A model generated the notes under the pieces. That model was given only the letters and a program-made list of their open reading frames with translations. It was not told the DNA's origin and ran no database searches. The translations under genes and the position numbers were made by a program. From Daphnia pulex (taxonomy: Eukaryota; Arthropoda; Branchiopoda; Diplostraca; Daphniidae), in assembly GCF_021134715.1 (NCBI RefSeq), contig NC_060017.1, positions 4,278,001 to 4,342,000 of the forward strand: a DNA stretch of 64,000 nucleotides, written 5' to 3'. The stretch's first letter is position 1. The number at the start of each line of letters is the position of its first letter. Positions 13,972-27,993 of the stretch are shown piece after piece.

Positions 13972-14732
13972 GCAAGCTAGGCAATCACCACATCAATCGA
14001 CACAAATTAGAATTATATCGGGAGTATTTTTAGTATTTTTATCACAATATATTATAACATTATATCCTCAACTCAGTATCAAAGAAAGCACACTGGATTT
14101 ATTTCATCAATTGTGGTTCGACTCTTCCTTCATGGTAGTTACAGTGTGCTACCAGCGGTTGCCTACTCAGCGCTTCCCACAATTTATATACAGGCCTACT
14201 ATTCTTTCATATTTGGAACATTCCCCCGCGTACCACACACTACACGTCAACCACTTTATAACGGTGCGCAGTTCATACCCTCCATTCCATCCTCTTAGTT
14301 TGATCTCTTTTACCAACTTATTCCGCCGACTTGGTTCATTTGAAAAGATTTTTTTTCTTTTCAGTTTCTCATATTCTTTGATTTTTTAAAAGACTATACT
14401 TTGACGAGAAGTAAGATTTATTTTGCTAGATGAACGCTTGCAAACAGCAAGCCGATTCAGTTTTTAACCACAATTTACTTGTGTTTCACACCGTTTTATT
14501 TTATTTTTTAAATTTTACCATTAAGAGCGCAGTGGTTAATAGGATTATTAGTTTAGTTTTAAGTTATGCACACATTTATTATTTAACTTTGTTTCACAAT
14601 ATTTGTGCTAATTTATCGTTGGGTTAGGGGTGGCTATTTAATTATCAAATTTACATGTGCGTTTCAAATCATTGTATTCGTCCACTACATAAGCAAGTGC
14701 ACACTGACGTGCAAAATATTATATAACTATTA

Positions 14733-14797
14733 TATCTAATCAATTTTCTAATGAACCTGGGCCGCGGTGAGGTCATCGCACACTAATTGATTAGATA
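14733..14797. ncRNA. 65-nt hairpin, pre-miRNA-sized, function unknown
   Basis: A perfect 13-bp inverted repeat (TATCTAATCAATT at 14733-14745, AATTGATTAGATA at 14785-14797) encloses a second stem, in which ATGA-CCT pairs with AGGTCAT across one bulged A. The loop is GC-rich (GGGCCGCGG) and an internal loop separates the stems. It lies within the probable IA-2 3' UTR. Size and shape suit a pre-miRNA or a structured UTR element, but no known miRNA was recognised. It could be chance or the remnant of a small MITE. Confidence 0.3.
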
Positions 14798-16044
14798 ATA
14801 ATAAGAAACGTACAGACAGAAAAAAATTCTGGGCCATTTTCGATAAATCCCCGATCGCACAGTCAATCCAGTAGAAACTAACCCTCCGAATAGCACTTGA
14901 TTTATGCACTGCTTATTTCCTCCTAGTTTACAAGAGGCCTGAGAAGAGTCCTATAGTCGGTCCGAAGCGATGAAAATGAGCAACAAAATTGAGTTTTTAT
15001 TTTGTTTCTCAATTTGTTGCATCTTAAATCACGTGGCAACAAAAGAAGCGTTTTTCTAGAATGTTGCTCTTTTAAAACACAAAATAATTAATTAACAAGA
15101 CGATGAACTGTCCGGCTGCTGCCGAACTGGCATTCCCTGGTTTAAGAATTCTAAATAGTGGGCTAACTAGAACTTTGCCTCATCTCTCAACATGATGGAC
15201 TATACCCTTAATTATATCCTCAACCGTTAAAAAATCAGACTAGTAACGATTAGATGACAGAGTTTTTTTTTTTAAATATTTTATATGATTTTTAAAGACC
15301 TTTTTACAAATTAAATGGCTGGGTAATAAAGAACTGAACTTGAATAGGGACATACGAGAAACAAAAAGAAACTATGAAACGTTATTATTATTGTTTTGAT
15401 TAAAAATGAGTTTATTACACGTAGGAATACACAGTAACGCACTAACTATTTTTGTGAAACGACCGAAAGGAAAGGTTTCGAAAGATCGACTTATCAACTA
15501 CAAGTTAATATTGAATTATAGACGTTAGTTTGCATAAGTTCGGTACTTTCCATTCTGCGTGATCCAACATACAAAATTATATCATGTGAAACATTTAACA
15601 CAAATTAATTAACAAACAATTATGTAATATGTTTAATTGGACAGTACGTGTTGCACGCTTAATTGTTGTTAAAGTATTTATCCTGCGTTAGTCGTTTTTT
15701 AGTTCCTCAAACAGTCACACCTTTTCATTTTGTGTTTTCTCCTTCCTTTTAGTAGAACATATTTCGCGTGTCAGTTATTTTCCTTGAGTTGATATTTGCA
15801 AAGAAAATCTTTCTTAAAAATTATTTTTTTTTTGTATAATTTTTATATGGTTAACACTATTATTTCATAAAGACGTAGTTTTGCGCCAAGGAATTACACA
15901 TCGGGAAATCGAATATTCCAAATCCTTAACGTAACATTTTAATTTTTTCAAAATATTAGGAACATTTGAATAGAGATGTCCTTGATTTATTGGCTGTAAT
16001 ATCTATGTCCACATATTTGAATTCCGTGTTGTATGTTATCACGA

Positions 16045-16050
16045 AATAAA
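16045..16050 (+). promoter_or_regulatory. Candidate polyadenylation signal for IA-2
   Basis: Canonical AATAAA followed by A-rich and then T-rich sequence, about 2.07 kb after the IA-2 stop codon. An earlier AATAAA near 15325 is an alternative. Confidence 0.3.
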
Positions 16051-16599
16051 AGCATCCGAAAAGCAACGGATTATTATCACTCTCCTTTCATTTAAATATT
16101 ACGAAGAATTGCCGTGCCCGGCCGGTCCCTCTTGGGTTAGTCTAGATTATATCTTTCTAATTAATGAAGGGATAAAAGCCTGGTCCGAGTAGCGAACACA
16201 AAAACAAATCGATGTCAAATCAAATCAAACTTGATGACAGTTTGGAGTTTGAACTTGTCATTTTAGCACACCTGACGTCTGCTAGGAACCTGGTCTACAC
16301 GCTGCATGGCAAGTTCCAGAGATGGCGCTGGCGACTGGCTGGTTTGAAAATTTGAAGGAAGAAATTCAAAGAGACCAGATTTTTCCAAACTAGCCCCTCC
16401 CCTTGGATAGACACGTGACCATCCCACGTATATACGTATCATACTGCTGTGCTTTGCTCATGACACCACGGTGGTGCATGGTGGCGCACGACATAACAAA
16501 ACCATTTAGTTCTTCCGGTTCTTCCTTCATGTGGTTTTGTTACTCATGTAAATTCCTTTCTCAATTTTTTTCGTGAACGAGACCGGAAAGTTGTTTGAA

Positions 16600-19500
16600 A
16601 TGGTTATCTTAGATCTTAATAATGAAGTGAGTTTGCTTACAGACAGAATTGTGTCAATAATTAACAGAAATCGTGCGATTAAAGTATTCAATATTCACAA
16701 ACAAAGTATTTTGATTTTACTTTGTTTTCAATTTTTCAAAATGCATCAAACTGTTTCAGTTTTAACGTTGTGACGCAAGTACCAGTGTCTCGACGGTTGA
16801 GATGAAATCGCTTTACAACTTAAGTGACACTAATTATGTTGCTATGTTAAAATTATTAGTTAAATATGACTGACGTAAATTTGCATTTTTGCAGCCTCTT
16901 CTTGTTCAAGCAATTTTCAAAGGAGATTTCAACGAAATAAAAAATCTATTGAAGGAAAATGTTGACATCAATTATCAAGATGAAGAAAAACGCAGTCCGT
17001 TGCATGCTGCTGCATTCAAAGGTGATGCCAACATCACAGACTTTTTAATACAAAAGGGAGCAAGAATAAATATCAAAGATTCCAAGTGGCTTACACCTTT
17101 ACATAGAGCTTGCAAATCAGGAAATGAGGTAACAAAATAATGATTTGATGATAAATGTTTATAGTTTTCTCTAGTAGTTACACATATTTGGTTTATTTTG
17201 CAGGATGCAGTTAATGTTTTGCTGAAGTATAATGCTGATACCAATGCTCGTGATAAAAACTGGCAGACTCCTTTACATGTGGCCAGCTGTAATAATGCTT
17301 ACAAATGTGCTGAAGCCCTACTCGCTTCATCTCCTACTGTAAATGTTTCTGACAGAACAGGTCGTACAGCACTGCATCATGCTTCTTTTAATGGGTGAGA
17401 TTTGTGATCTCTGTGATGTGTTTAGTTTCCCTAACTGATTTTGTTCATTTTTCTAGTCACTGTGATTTGGTAGAACTTTTGATTGAGCATGGAGCCTCGG
17501 TGAATGCGTTCGACAAAAGAGATAGACGCGCACTACATTGGGCATCTTACATGGGTCATGAGTCCGTCGTGAAAATCTTACTGCAGAATGGAGCTGAAGT
17601 AAATATACGAGATAAAGACTTGTATTCGCCATTGCACGCGGTAATTTCCCAATAACATTTGTCTTACCATGTTTTACCACTAACTCTAAGTTCCGCCAAA
17701 TAATTATGAGAATTCACGGAAATAACACCCATTAATTTGAATTAGGCTGCTGCTAGTGGACAAGTTTTTGTGGTGCAACAACTCCTAGAAGCGGGGGCCG
17801 ATTTTAATGCCAGTAATTCATTCGGTAACACTCCGCTTCATACAGCTTGTCTTAACGGACATGAATTGGTCTGTCAGGATCTCATAGCATCAGGAACTTC
17901 TGTCAGTGCTGTAAATTTAGCAGGGCAGACTCCAATTCATGTATCTGCTGCTGCGACTCATGTAAGCCGAAAAATCACTTTAGATGAATACAATTTACGT
18001 TTGATTTTGAACATTCTTACATAGGGAGAACGTTGCTTGGGCCTTCTCATAGAACGAGATGCGAATATAAATTTTCAAGCTAAAGACGGGTATTAACTTA
18101 TCACTTTGTTAACAGCATGGAAACATAAATCACAATGTAAAATTCATTTGATTTTAGGCGCACCCCTTTACACATGACCGCAATTCACGGGCGATTTATG
18201 AGAGCACAAATGCTTTTGGATCGAGGAGCGCTAGTTGATATCGGAGACAAAGAAGGTTGCACTATCTTTCTTTTTTAACTATTCAATCATCTTAATATTT
18301 TTTAGCTTGTCATGAGTTGACACATATTTTTATATATTCATTAATTACTCACTCGACATAGTTTTTAAATGGATATAGACAAGCTACAGCTAGGTATTCT
18401 AAGCAATCGGTTTACGCTAATCCATTAGAAATTTGTGCTATAATTCTAGTGATAAAGTAATTTGTTATTTGTTGACTATTTTCTCATTAGATATTAATTC
18501 GCTGGTCAAAACCATCGGAATAAAAACACCTCGTATTTATTATGGTTATTTTTGGTTTCCTTTTAAGGTTGCACTGCCCTACACATTGCAGCTGCACACG
18601 GGCACGAACTATTGATTGGCGTGCTTCTCAACGTCGGGGCTGATCCTAGCCGAAAAGGTCGTAGTGGCATGACTCCAATGCACTTAGCAGCCCTCAGCGG
18701 CTATGTAGAATGTTGTCGAAAGCTCCTTCAAGTCCGTGGTGAATTAGATGCTCAAGATGATTGCGGAAGAACATGCCTTCATCTGTGTGCTTTTAAAGGA
18801 AACGCTGAATGCCTTGATTTACTTATCAGTAGTGGAGCTGATTTTAATTTGATCGACTCCTTTGGTCGGATTCCATTGCATTATGCTGCAAGTCAAGCTC
18901 ATTTCCAATGCGTCTATACTTTAGTCAGTGTGGGGTCCAGTGTAAATTTAACAGATTCAACCGGTGCAACTGCCCTCCATTACGCCGCTGCTATGGACAC
19001 CGACGGCAAGTGTGTAGAATATTTACTGAAACGCAAAGCAGACGTCTCCGCTTTGGACAAGCAAGGCTATTCGGTACTTCACTACGCTGCGGCAGGTTTG
19101 CATTCCCAGAGTTGTTCGGAAAAATAACAAATGATGTTTACTATTTTTTTTTTATTCTACATAGGTGGACAGCATGGAGCCTTACATGTGCTGTTGAAAC
19201 ACTTTGTGATACCCAATAGCAACGGTCACACCGATGAATCAATGAACGTCTCCCCCCTTCATTTAGCCGCTTATAAAGGTCACAAAGGAGGCGTAACGTC
19301 TCTGGCAGCCATACATCCCGATGTAAATATCACTGATTCCAGCGGACGGACTGCACTGGATCTCTCTGCTCAATTTGGCCACATCGAATGTATAAATGCA
19401 TTAATTGAACACGGTGCTCAACCCGTTGCCCAGCCGAAAACTCTGTTAACTGCAGTTCACAGAGCAGCAGCCAACGGACATTCCTTGTGCCTCAAACAAT

Positions 19501-21499
19501 TGCTACATACGTAACAGCAATCAAAGATTTCATGTGTTTTTAGTTTATTTGATCAAGTTTCTAATTCAAACGATAGGCATATGCAGCTTGTGGATGTGCG
19601 CGATTCCAAAAAGCGAACGCCATTAATGCTCGCCGTACAAAACGAAAACGAAGGACGAAAAGCGTGTACCGACATCCTGCTGAGTTACACTTCTCAAGTG
19701 GATCTTTTTGATAACAACGGTCGAACGGCTTTACACTACGCTTCATGTCGAGGATTCGAAGATTGTGTCTCCTCGTTATTAGATGCTAAAGCCTCGCCGT
19801 ATCAAAAGGATTTCCTAGGGAAAACTCCGTTTCACCTAGCGGCAGCCATGGGACATGTTTATGTGCTCAAACAGCTTATACAACAAGGCGCCGATTCTTT
19901 AGGTGATGTGAAACTACTAGACCATCAAAGCTATACGCCACTTCATTGGGCAGCTTATAAGGGTGAGGAATCTTTCCTTGTTTTTTCTCATTTCTTCATT
20001 TCCCTTTTTTTGATTCATCTCAGCGATAGCATTTGGTCTTTGAAGCCTTTTATATTATATTGTCCACTCTCAGTTTGCCTGAATAATAATTGTCCTAGTG
20101 TAGTATGTTAATTGAAAATTCTAACCATCAATCATATCGTCCTGACCGCCCCTTTTCCTTGGTTTATTTGCAGGCCGTGAAAATTGTGTTGAAGTGCTCC
20201 TAGGACTTGATTCAGGATCGACATCACTTGGAAATCAATTCACGCCTCTTCACTGTGCTGTGTAAGTTACGTTGTTTACGGTAGCTCCGATTGAGCCGTC
20301 AGGATACAAATAAATGTAACTTTCTATCACAGCTCCCAAGGAAACGAGTTATGCGCTGCCGTGTTGTTGGATCACTTGGGACCCTCAGCTGTTCATGCCA
20401 AGGATGGAATAGGACAAACGGCCGTGCATGGTGAATCTTGTTTTATTAACAAATGGGAGATTATACTTGAACATAAGTAGCATTAATGAATTTCTATCTC
20501 TAGTGGCTTCGTCTTGTGGATCTGCTGACATGCTTCTGCTACTTCTCAACTACGGACCTGATTTGAATGGGCAAGATATCTACCAAAGAACCCCCACGAT
20601 GCTAGCCGCCAAGGGCCATATAACTGTCTTAGGTATAAATCGTAGACTGTTGCAACTGAGAAATGCTTGTTGATGCATTCTCCCCATAATTTGTGATGAG
20701 CCACTTGGTCGGTTTGGTTTGATTCTTTATCATCTTTTAGAATTACTACTTAGCCAGTGTGTCGACCTCTTCAAGCGTGATCGAAATGGCAATACAGCTT
20801 TACATTATGCCTGCCTGGCTTCTGCCGAGTCTGCGGCTCTGATGCTCCTAGAAAGAATTGAACCCGAATTGATCGACTCTCCAAATGCGCATCTGCGAAC
20901 GTATGCATCATTCTTTGCGATAGCTTAATTCAATGAATCATTTTTGTGAGTTATCTTTTTTGAATTAGACCGTTGCATATTGCTGCCAGGAACGGATTGG
21001 TGGTCGTCACCCAAACGTTGCTTGAAAAGGGAGCCTCGCTCACGGTAATTGATGTGAACGGATACAACCCCGCTTTGTCTTGCGCACCGAATGCCGCAGT
21101 AGCTGATTGTCTTTCGATGATGATTCACATTATGATCGATTCCGTAACCAATAATGGAAGGAGATCCGATTCTCTTACTTTGTCAAACCTAGGTAATACG
21201 TAGTAGGTGTATAGAAAGAAGACATTTGGGCTTTTAGACGTCCTCTGGAAATGTTTTCAAAAGTTACGCAACACTACAACACACCCTGCATGCTAGCGTG
21301 TTGACGAGAAATAAACGTTTCTTTAAAACAAAAATTGAGCCTGGCTAACGAGAAATGTTTCTTTCGATTTGCAGGTAATGCTAGAAAGTCACGAGATTCT
21401 AACGCTGAGGCAGCAGCTCGCAGAGTCTCACGCGGAGAAGACGACGACGACGATCCAGAATCTTATTCAATCCGTAGTTCAGATTCCGAATTTTATTGA
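16600..21499 (+). CDS. ANKRD28: ANKRD28-type ankyrin repeat protein, PP6 regulatory subunit (PP6-ARS)
   Basis: Ankyrin scaffold of protein phosphatase 6 holoenzymes. Exons: 16600-16626, 16895-17128, 17204-17394, 17457-17640, 17746-17961, 18025-18089, 18158-18255, 18568-19095, 19165-19510, 19577-19962, 20174-20261, 20333-20430, 20504-20632, 20741-20900, 20969-21192, 21375-21499. Predicted length is 1032 residues; human ANKRD28/44/52 are about 1050. The first coding exon has only nine codons (MVILDLNNE), joined to PLLVQAIFKGD as in the human N-terminus. Family blocks recur in order: DSKWLTPLHRA, ARDKNWQTPLH, VNVSDRTGRTALHHA, FDKRDRRALHWASYMGH, DTDGKCVEYLL, TPLHIAARNGL and ADCLSMM. The tail ends in DSDSEFY (DSDSETY in human). 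Nearly the whole protein is ankyrin repeats with no catalytic or membrane segment. ANKRD28 versus ANKRD44/52 cannot be separated, because invertebrates usually have one member. Confidence 0.95.
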
Positions 21500-22759
21500 T
21501 TGGTCATTCGAGAGCGCACAGCTGTCTTTCTTCAATGTCATGTTGAACTGAAATGAACGGTTCATTTATCCATTGTGATGCTGAATTCCTTCCAATCGCG
21601 TACTCTTTCATTTTGTTTCACTCTCCAAATTGGTCCTTCAAACACATTTGTGTGTGATTATCGAGTACATTTGTGATTTATATTGCGAGTTCATTTTTCA
21701 AATTTTGTCTCATTTGTTTAAACGAGTTGTAGGCTTGATTCGTCGGCTTCTTCGATTGGTAATCGGCAATCAGGCTCATCAAGTATATATATCTAAGAAT
21801 ACATTTTGAACAGAGTTGTTTCTATTATTTCAGTAAGGGATACTGGACTGGCCCAGCATTGCCCGCAAAAAATAAATCAAAATCATGTTTTGTTTATTTG
21901 GGTTTTTGGTATCTAATCGTGTCTATTACAAATCTACAAAACATTTTTTTGGCTGGCAGCTTTCCGCAGCTTGAATATCATTTGTCGTCGAGCGTGAAAT
22001 GAAGAGATATCATTGAATTGTCTAATGCATTCAAGTCGACGTCAAATTGCTCCGGCCATCAGAATATCGCGGCCATCAAGAGTTGTTAAATCGATATATC
22101 CAAGGCGATGTTACTTCAGGTGCTGGTGCTTGCTACAAAGTACGATTCTTGTAAACTGGCGTTCTGCGTCGGCTTTTCAGCAAGGGGTTCTCAAAAGAGA
22201 AACGAAATGGAAAAAGGAGAAGGAAAAAAAAAATGCGCGTTTGTGCGGTTGCGCAAACCGTGAAATCATACTGGTGTGAGATTGAGTATATCGTAAACTA
22301 TTGATTCATTTGATTTCTCTCGGATCGCAATAATTTGTATCAATTCCGATCGAGAAAAATGCAACTTAAATGTTTAATTTAAAACTGTGAAAAACCCGGT
22401 GCGTTTTGAAATGGAAATGAGTCAAAAATCCATAGCCGCAGTGACGAGTTGATAAAAAGTCGATGTGGCAACGTTGAAACTACGTCACGAATCGACGGGG
22501 TTTACAGAGACAAGCCGAGAGAGACGAGAGACGACGACCGACCGCACCCCAAAGGCTCCCTCTCTCCGACCTCTGTGGTGTTCGTGTGTTTAACTCAAGA
22601 ACGTCCAGCCAACAAGCCGCTCGGGTTTTTTTTTTGGTGCTAGCCAGTGGAAGCCAAGAGTTCAATTGTAGGTGTGTGCACATTTTAAACATACTTCACA
22701 CGCCGGAATCTATGTGATTCTTGGTGGGCTGTTAACTTCCTTTTTGGATATTAGTTAAG
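21500..22759. other. ANKRD28 3' UTR, intergenic region and Gbeta promoter plus non-coding first exon
   Basis: An AATAAA at 21871-21876 is a good candidate end for the ANKRD28 transcript. The sequence around 22480-22759 is GC-balanced, rich in CGAGAGA-type motifs, and ends with a strong splice donor (TTAAG|GTAAGC at 22759/22760). I infer the Gbeta 5' UTR exon here. The transcription start was not identified. Confidence 0.4.
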
Positions 22760-25700
22760 GTAAGCTGCCTCCTAGCTCCTGTGTGTTTGTTGGCCTTTCA
22801 CCCCTCCCCCACTCATATAGCTCTCCTGTACTACTACCTCGGACGCCCCTTGCTCGTATGAACCGGTGAATCCTCAAAATGTCCACCACATTAAACGAAA
22901 AAAGCCATCATTTCTCTCGCTTCAGTTGAATTCAATCCTTTCCTTTTTGGCTTCACTTGACCACACTCTCAAATGCTCGGTTGAAAAACGATCGTGTTAA
23001 AACAGGCCCCCCCACCTCCCCCCGTGCTATCTGTGTGCAGTGTGTGACGTCGATGCTACTCTGTACAGCAGATTTCGTGCCCTGTAATAGCTCGAATTTG
23101 TTCATAGTCTCTCTAGTTCGTTCGTCTTTGTGTGCGTATTTTCATAGTTAGATGCCTCGGTGATGAAAATGGGAGGCTCACGGCCCAATTCGAAACATGG
23201 CTCTCTTATACAGCCGTCTGATTTGCAAAGTTTTGTTCGTGACATGTCGTTTAACTGCTACCGTCCTTATTTTGGAAGCTAGAGACGACCAACATCCCGT
23301 CACGAGCTCTCGTCTACTAATGTCATCCCGTGTGATTACATTTCGTCGCCAGCCTTTTTTAGTCGGGTTTTCCCATTAACCGTTGGATATTAGACTTGAA
23401 TGTAACATGTCAGAAATGAGTCTATTATTTGCGTGTGTGCCGTGTGGCGGTGGTGGACCAAGGACGTGAGATGAAAATGCCACCTGTCGGATTATGGTGT
23501 GACTAAAATGTAAATCGCCGTTGGTTTTTTTTTTACCCAAGTGAAAAGAAGAAGAAGAAAAAAAAGGGTGCAGATGAAATGGTTGGGGGGGGTGCAGCCG
23601 AGAAATAGCCAAGGCAACTCGTCGTGTAACGTCAGAAAAAAAAGGGGTAGCGGTTTGTGTGCGAAATGATTGGAATCTTCCCGCTCATGGCCGCGATCGT
23701 AGGTTTCTGTTTCTGCCCTCCCCACACCACCACCCCCCTTATCTATCGGGAAGATTCTCGCTGTGTGTGTCTGTCGTTGCATCCTTTCTTCCTCCAGTGG
23801 GTATATAACGCCAATTGCGTGCGACATCTTTCCAGCACCACCTCCTCCTCTCTCCCCCTCCACCCGCCGCCGCCGCCACCCGACCGTTCCGACTCGATCA
23901 ATACATGGACGTTAGGGCGGCGTCGGTCCGACTCTTTTCACATCTCTCTTTCTCCACCATCATCACTTCTCTCTCTTTTACTTCTCTTTTCACTTGCCTC
24001 CCCCCCACCCCTTGTTTCGTCTTGTCTTTGTGAACGCAAAAGCTTGTACCCTCCTCCTTTTTTTGATTTTTGACATTGTCTTTATTTCTTGTTGTTGTTG
24101 TTGTTAATTTTGGATTCGATTCGGGACTGGGGCGGACGTCGTCTGCAATTTTTTCGAGTTTTATCCACCGCGTAACTGGGCGAAGATTTCGACTCACGAA
24201 TTGGAGAGTGTTTTTTGACAATGCCCCCAGTTGAATATAGGAGAAAAGATATGAGAGAAAAAAGGAAACTGGGATTTTTGGGGTTGGAAACGTCTGAGAA
24301 AGCGTCGGTAGGTGGTCCAGTCGGTGGGGCTGGTTGGGGGGAGAGAGAGGTGGAAAGAGGAGTGGCAACGGAGCACCACACGTATTGATTTGGTAAAAGT
24401 CGGAGGTTGGGTGGTGATGGGGGGGGTGGTGGCTGTGCGTGTGAGGCACAAGAAGACAGTGGCGCGTTTTCAGGCACACGGAATACCATGGGCGCGCAAT
24501 GGCGGTGCCACTTTGAACTACTACTCGCTTACTTCCCTCCTCCCTCCCTCCCCTTTTACTGCTGCTGCTGGCCGAGAGAGAGAGTCTACACGATCCGCTT
24601 GGCGGGTGTGCTTCCGTATCTCTTTTCTACTCGTTCTGCCTTCGTGTGCGTGTGGATGTGCCAGCAGAGACAGCAGCCATCCCGAACCCCAACGCGTGTG
24701 TGTTGCCCAGTGTGAAATTGTCGGTTAGTTTCTCAGACGAAACCAGTTGGAAGAGAAAATCAGAAGCCCCCCTCCATCGAAGCTGTAATAAATAAGACAC
24801 AAGTTGATTGATTTTGTCGCTCTGCAAAAGTTTGAAAGACTAAACGCAAATTTCGTGCTGAAATTAAAAAAAGGAACCGGGGCGAACTGGGCAAAAGTCT
24901 CTGTGCAATTCAATGACTGAGTGATAAGGTGCGCCACTCCCCTTTCAACTCTTCTCCTCCGCTTGGCAGAGAGTTTGGCGTTGTCGTGCAATCGACTAGT
25001 ACACCGCGATTTCTTCTTTCTCCTCAAAACTCGAATGTCTGGATGAACCGGAGATTATTCATCGGCAAAACCGTTTAACGACAACTACGACGACCATTCT
25101 TTTGATTCAATTTCGGCCATCCAACCCCCCAGTTTTGATTTGTCACAGTTGATGATTTTTCGCTTCGAAATGGATGCCCATCAAACACCTACCAGCTAAA
25201 TTGTGTGTGTGTGTGTGTGTTCTTTTGAGTGTCCCCCGAAAAAATTTGTGTGTGGCGGTCGATTGTGCTAGATTTTCTAGCCACGCCCTGTGTGCACCGG
25301 GAAAACATTGGGTACATTTTCTCCTTTTAAAAATTTTAAAAGCGTTTGTGATCATGCGAATCGTGTTCAATCCGGCGACACGTCGATTCTGACACCATCT
25401 GATTTGCTGCTGGGCCGTGTCGAATCCGGATCGTCCGTCCCCTTTTTTTTTATTATTATTTTTTTAAATTTGGCCATTTTTTCTCTGTCGCCAACGTTGT
25501 GTGTGTTTTTAAGCAATCGCCCACGTTTTTGGCCTCTGCGCTGGTAATTATGATTGCATAATAGTCGTGTTAATATTTCGACGATGGAAAGATGGAAGTG
25601 GTGGTGGTGGGGGGAGGCTATTGAAATTCTGGCTGGCCGTACAGTTGCATACTGTTTTAGTTTAGTCGTTGACCCGCTTACTGGCGCTCTCCCGCGGTTC

Positions 25701-26305
25701 CACATCGTCTCTACACACGCGCGCACAGTCGGCGGCGTCGCGCCCCAGACTGTATTATCGATCGCCATGGCTAGTGGGGAGGGAGGCAGGCAGAAAGAAA
25801 AGAAGGGAGGGAAGAAGAAGAACGAACGAACGAAGAAGAAGAAGACGTCTCGTTGAAAGGCAAGAGGATGAAATAGAAGAGAGAGAGAGAGAGTAGGGGG
25901 TCGTTGATATGCTGCAGTCCTATTCTTTATTCCGTTTTCCGAGCTTCTTTGTATACACAAGTCGAGAACCAATCAGCTTTGTTCCCTCGTTATTACACTA
26001 GGACTCTTGCTCCACCCATTTCCTCCTTGCTGGCGAGAGCAGCAGCTCTATGACACAAGCTTCAGCCATCCCCCCCACAAAAACATGCACAAGTTCCAAA
26101 CTTTTTGACTAGAATCGCCCTATCTCTCACCACCACCCCTTTTTTTCTGTTTGGATGGATGGAGGGGGGTGATATTACCGAACGAACGTCAGATGGTTCA
26201 TGTCCAACGACATCTGTCTTGTGTTGTTTTCACTTGATGCGAATCTCGATTCGTTTGTCATATTGTATTAATTCAGATTTTGATGTTATTTTTGGCTGAT
26301 TGCAG
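22760..26305 (+). other. First intron of Gbeta, dense in simple sequence
   Basis: A 3.5-kb intron from the donor at 22760 to the acceptor TGCAG at 26301-26305. It is packed with polypyrimidine and polypurine runs, CCGCCGCCGCC, (TTG)n near 24090, (GT)n near 25203, GAAGAAG tracts near 25810-25850 and GAGAGAGA at 25879-25893. Long open frames here on both strands are low-complexity artefacts. It is a likely site of regulatory sequence, but no specific element was identified. Confidence 0.5.
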
Positions 26306-26341
26306 ATTCTTCCCCTCCCCACCCCGCCTTAGCGTGCCAGT

Positions 26342-27993
<1,652 letters not shown>

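Larger units (their letters stand above)
13972..16599. other. IA-2 3' UTR and ANKRD28 upstream region
   Basis: No gene was recognised. The sequence is AT-rich and contains AATAAA at 16045-16050. If that is used, the IA-2 3' UTR is about 2 kb. A 65-nt hairpin sits at 14733-14797 (listed separately). The last ~500 bp are more GC-balanced and probably contain the ANKRD28 promoter and 5' UTR. No clear core promoter motif was found. Confidence 0.4.

Noticed and set aside
23492-24728. Several 130-200-residue open frames on both strands
   Set aside because: They are Pro/Ser/His or Arg/Glu-rich translations of simple sequence inside the Gbeta first intron, overlap each other on both strands, and have no family resemblance.
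25367-25972. 201-residue minus-strand open frame
   Set aside because: Low-complexity (poly-Phe, Lys, Arg) translation of GAA/TTC and T tracts inside the same intron; no start context or domain.
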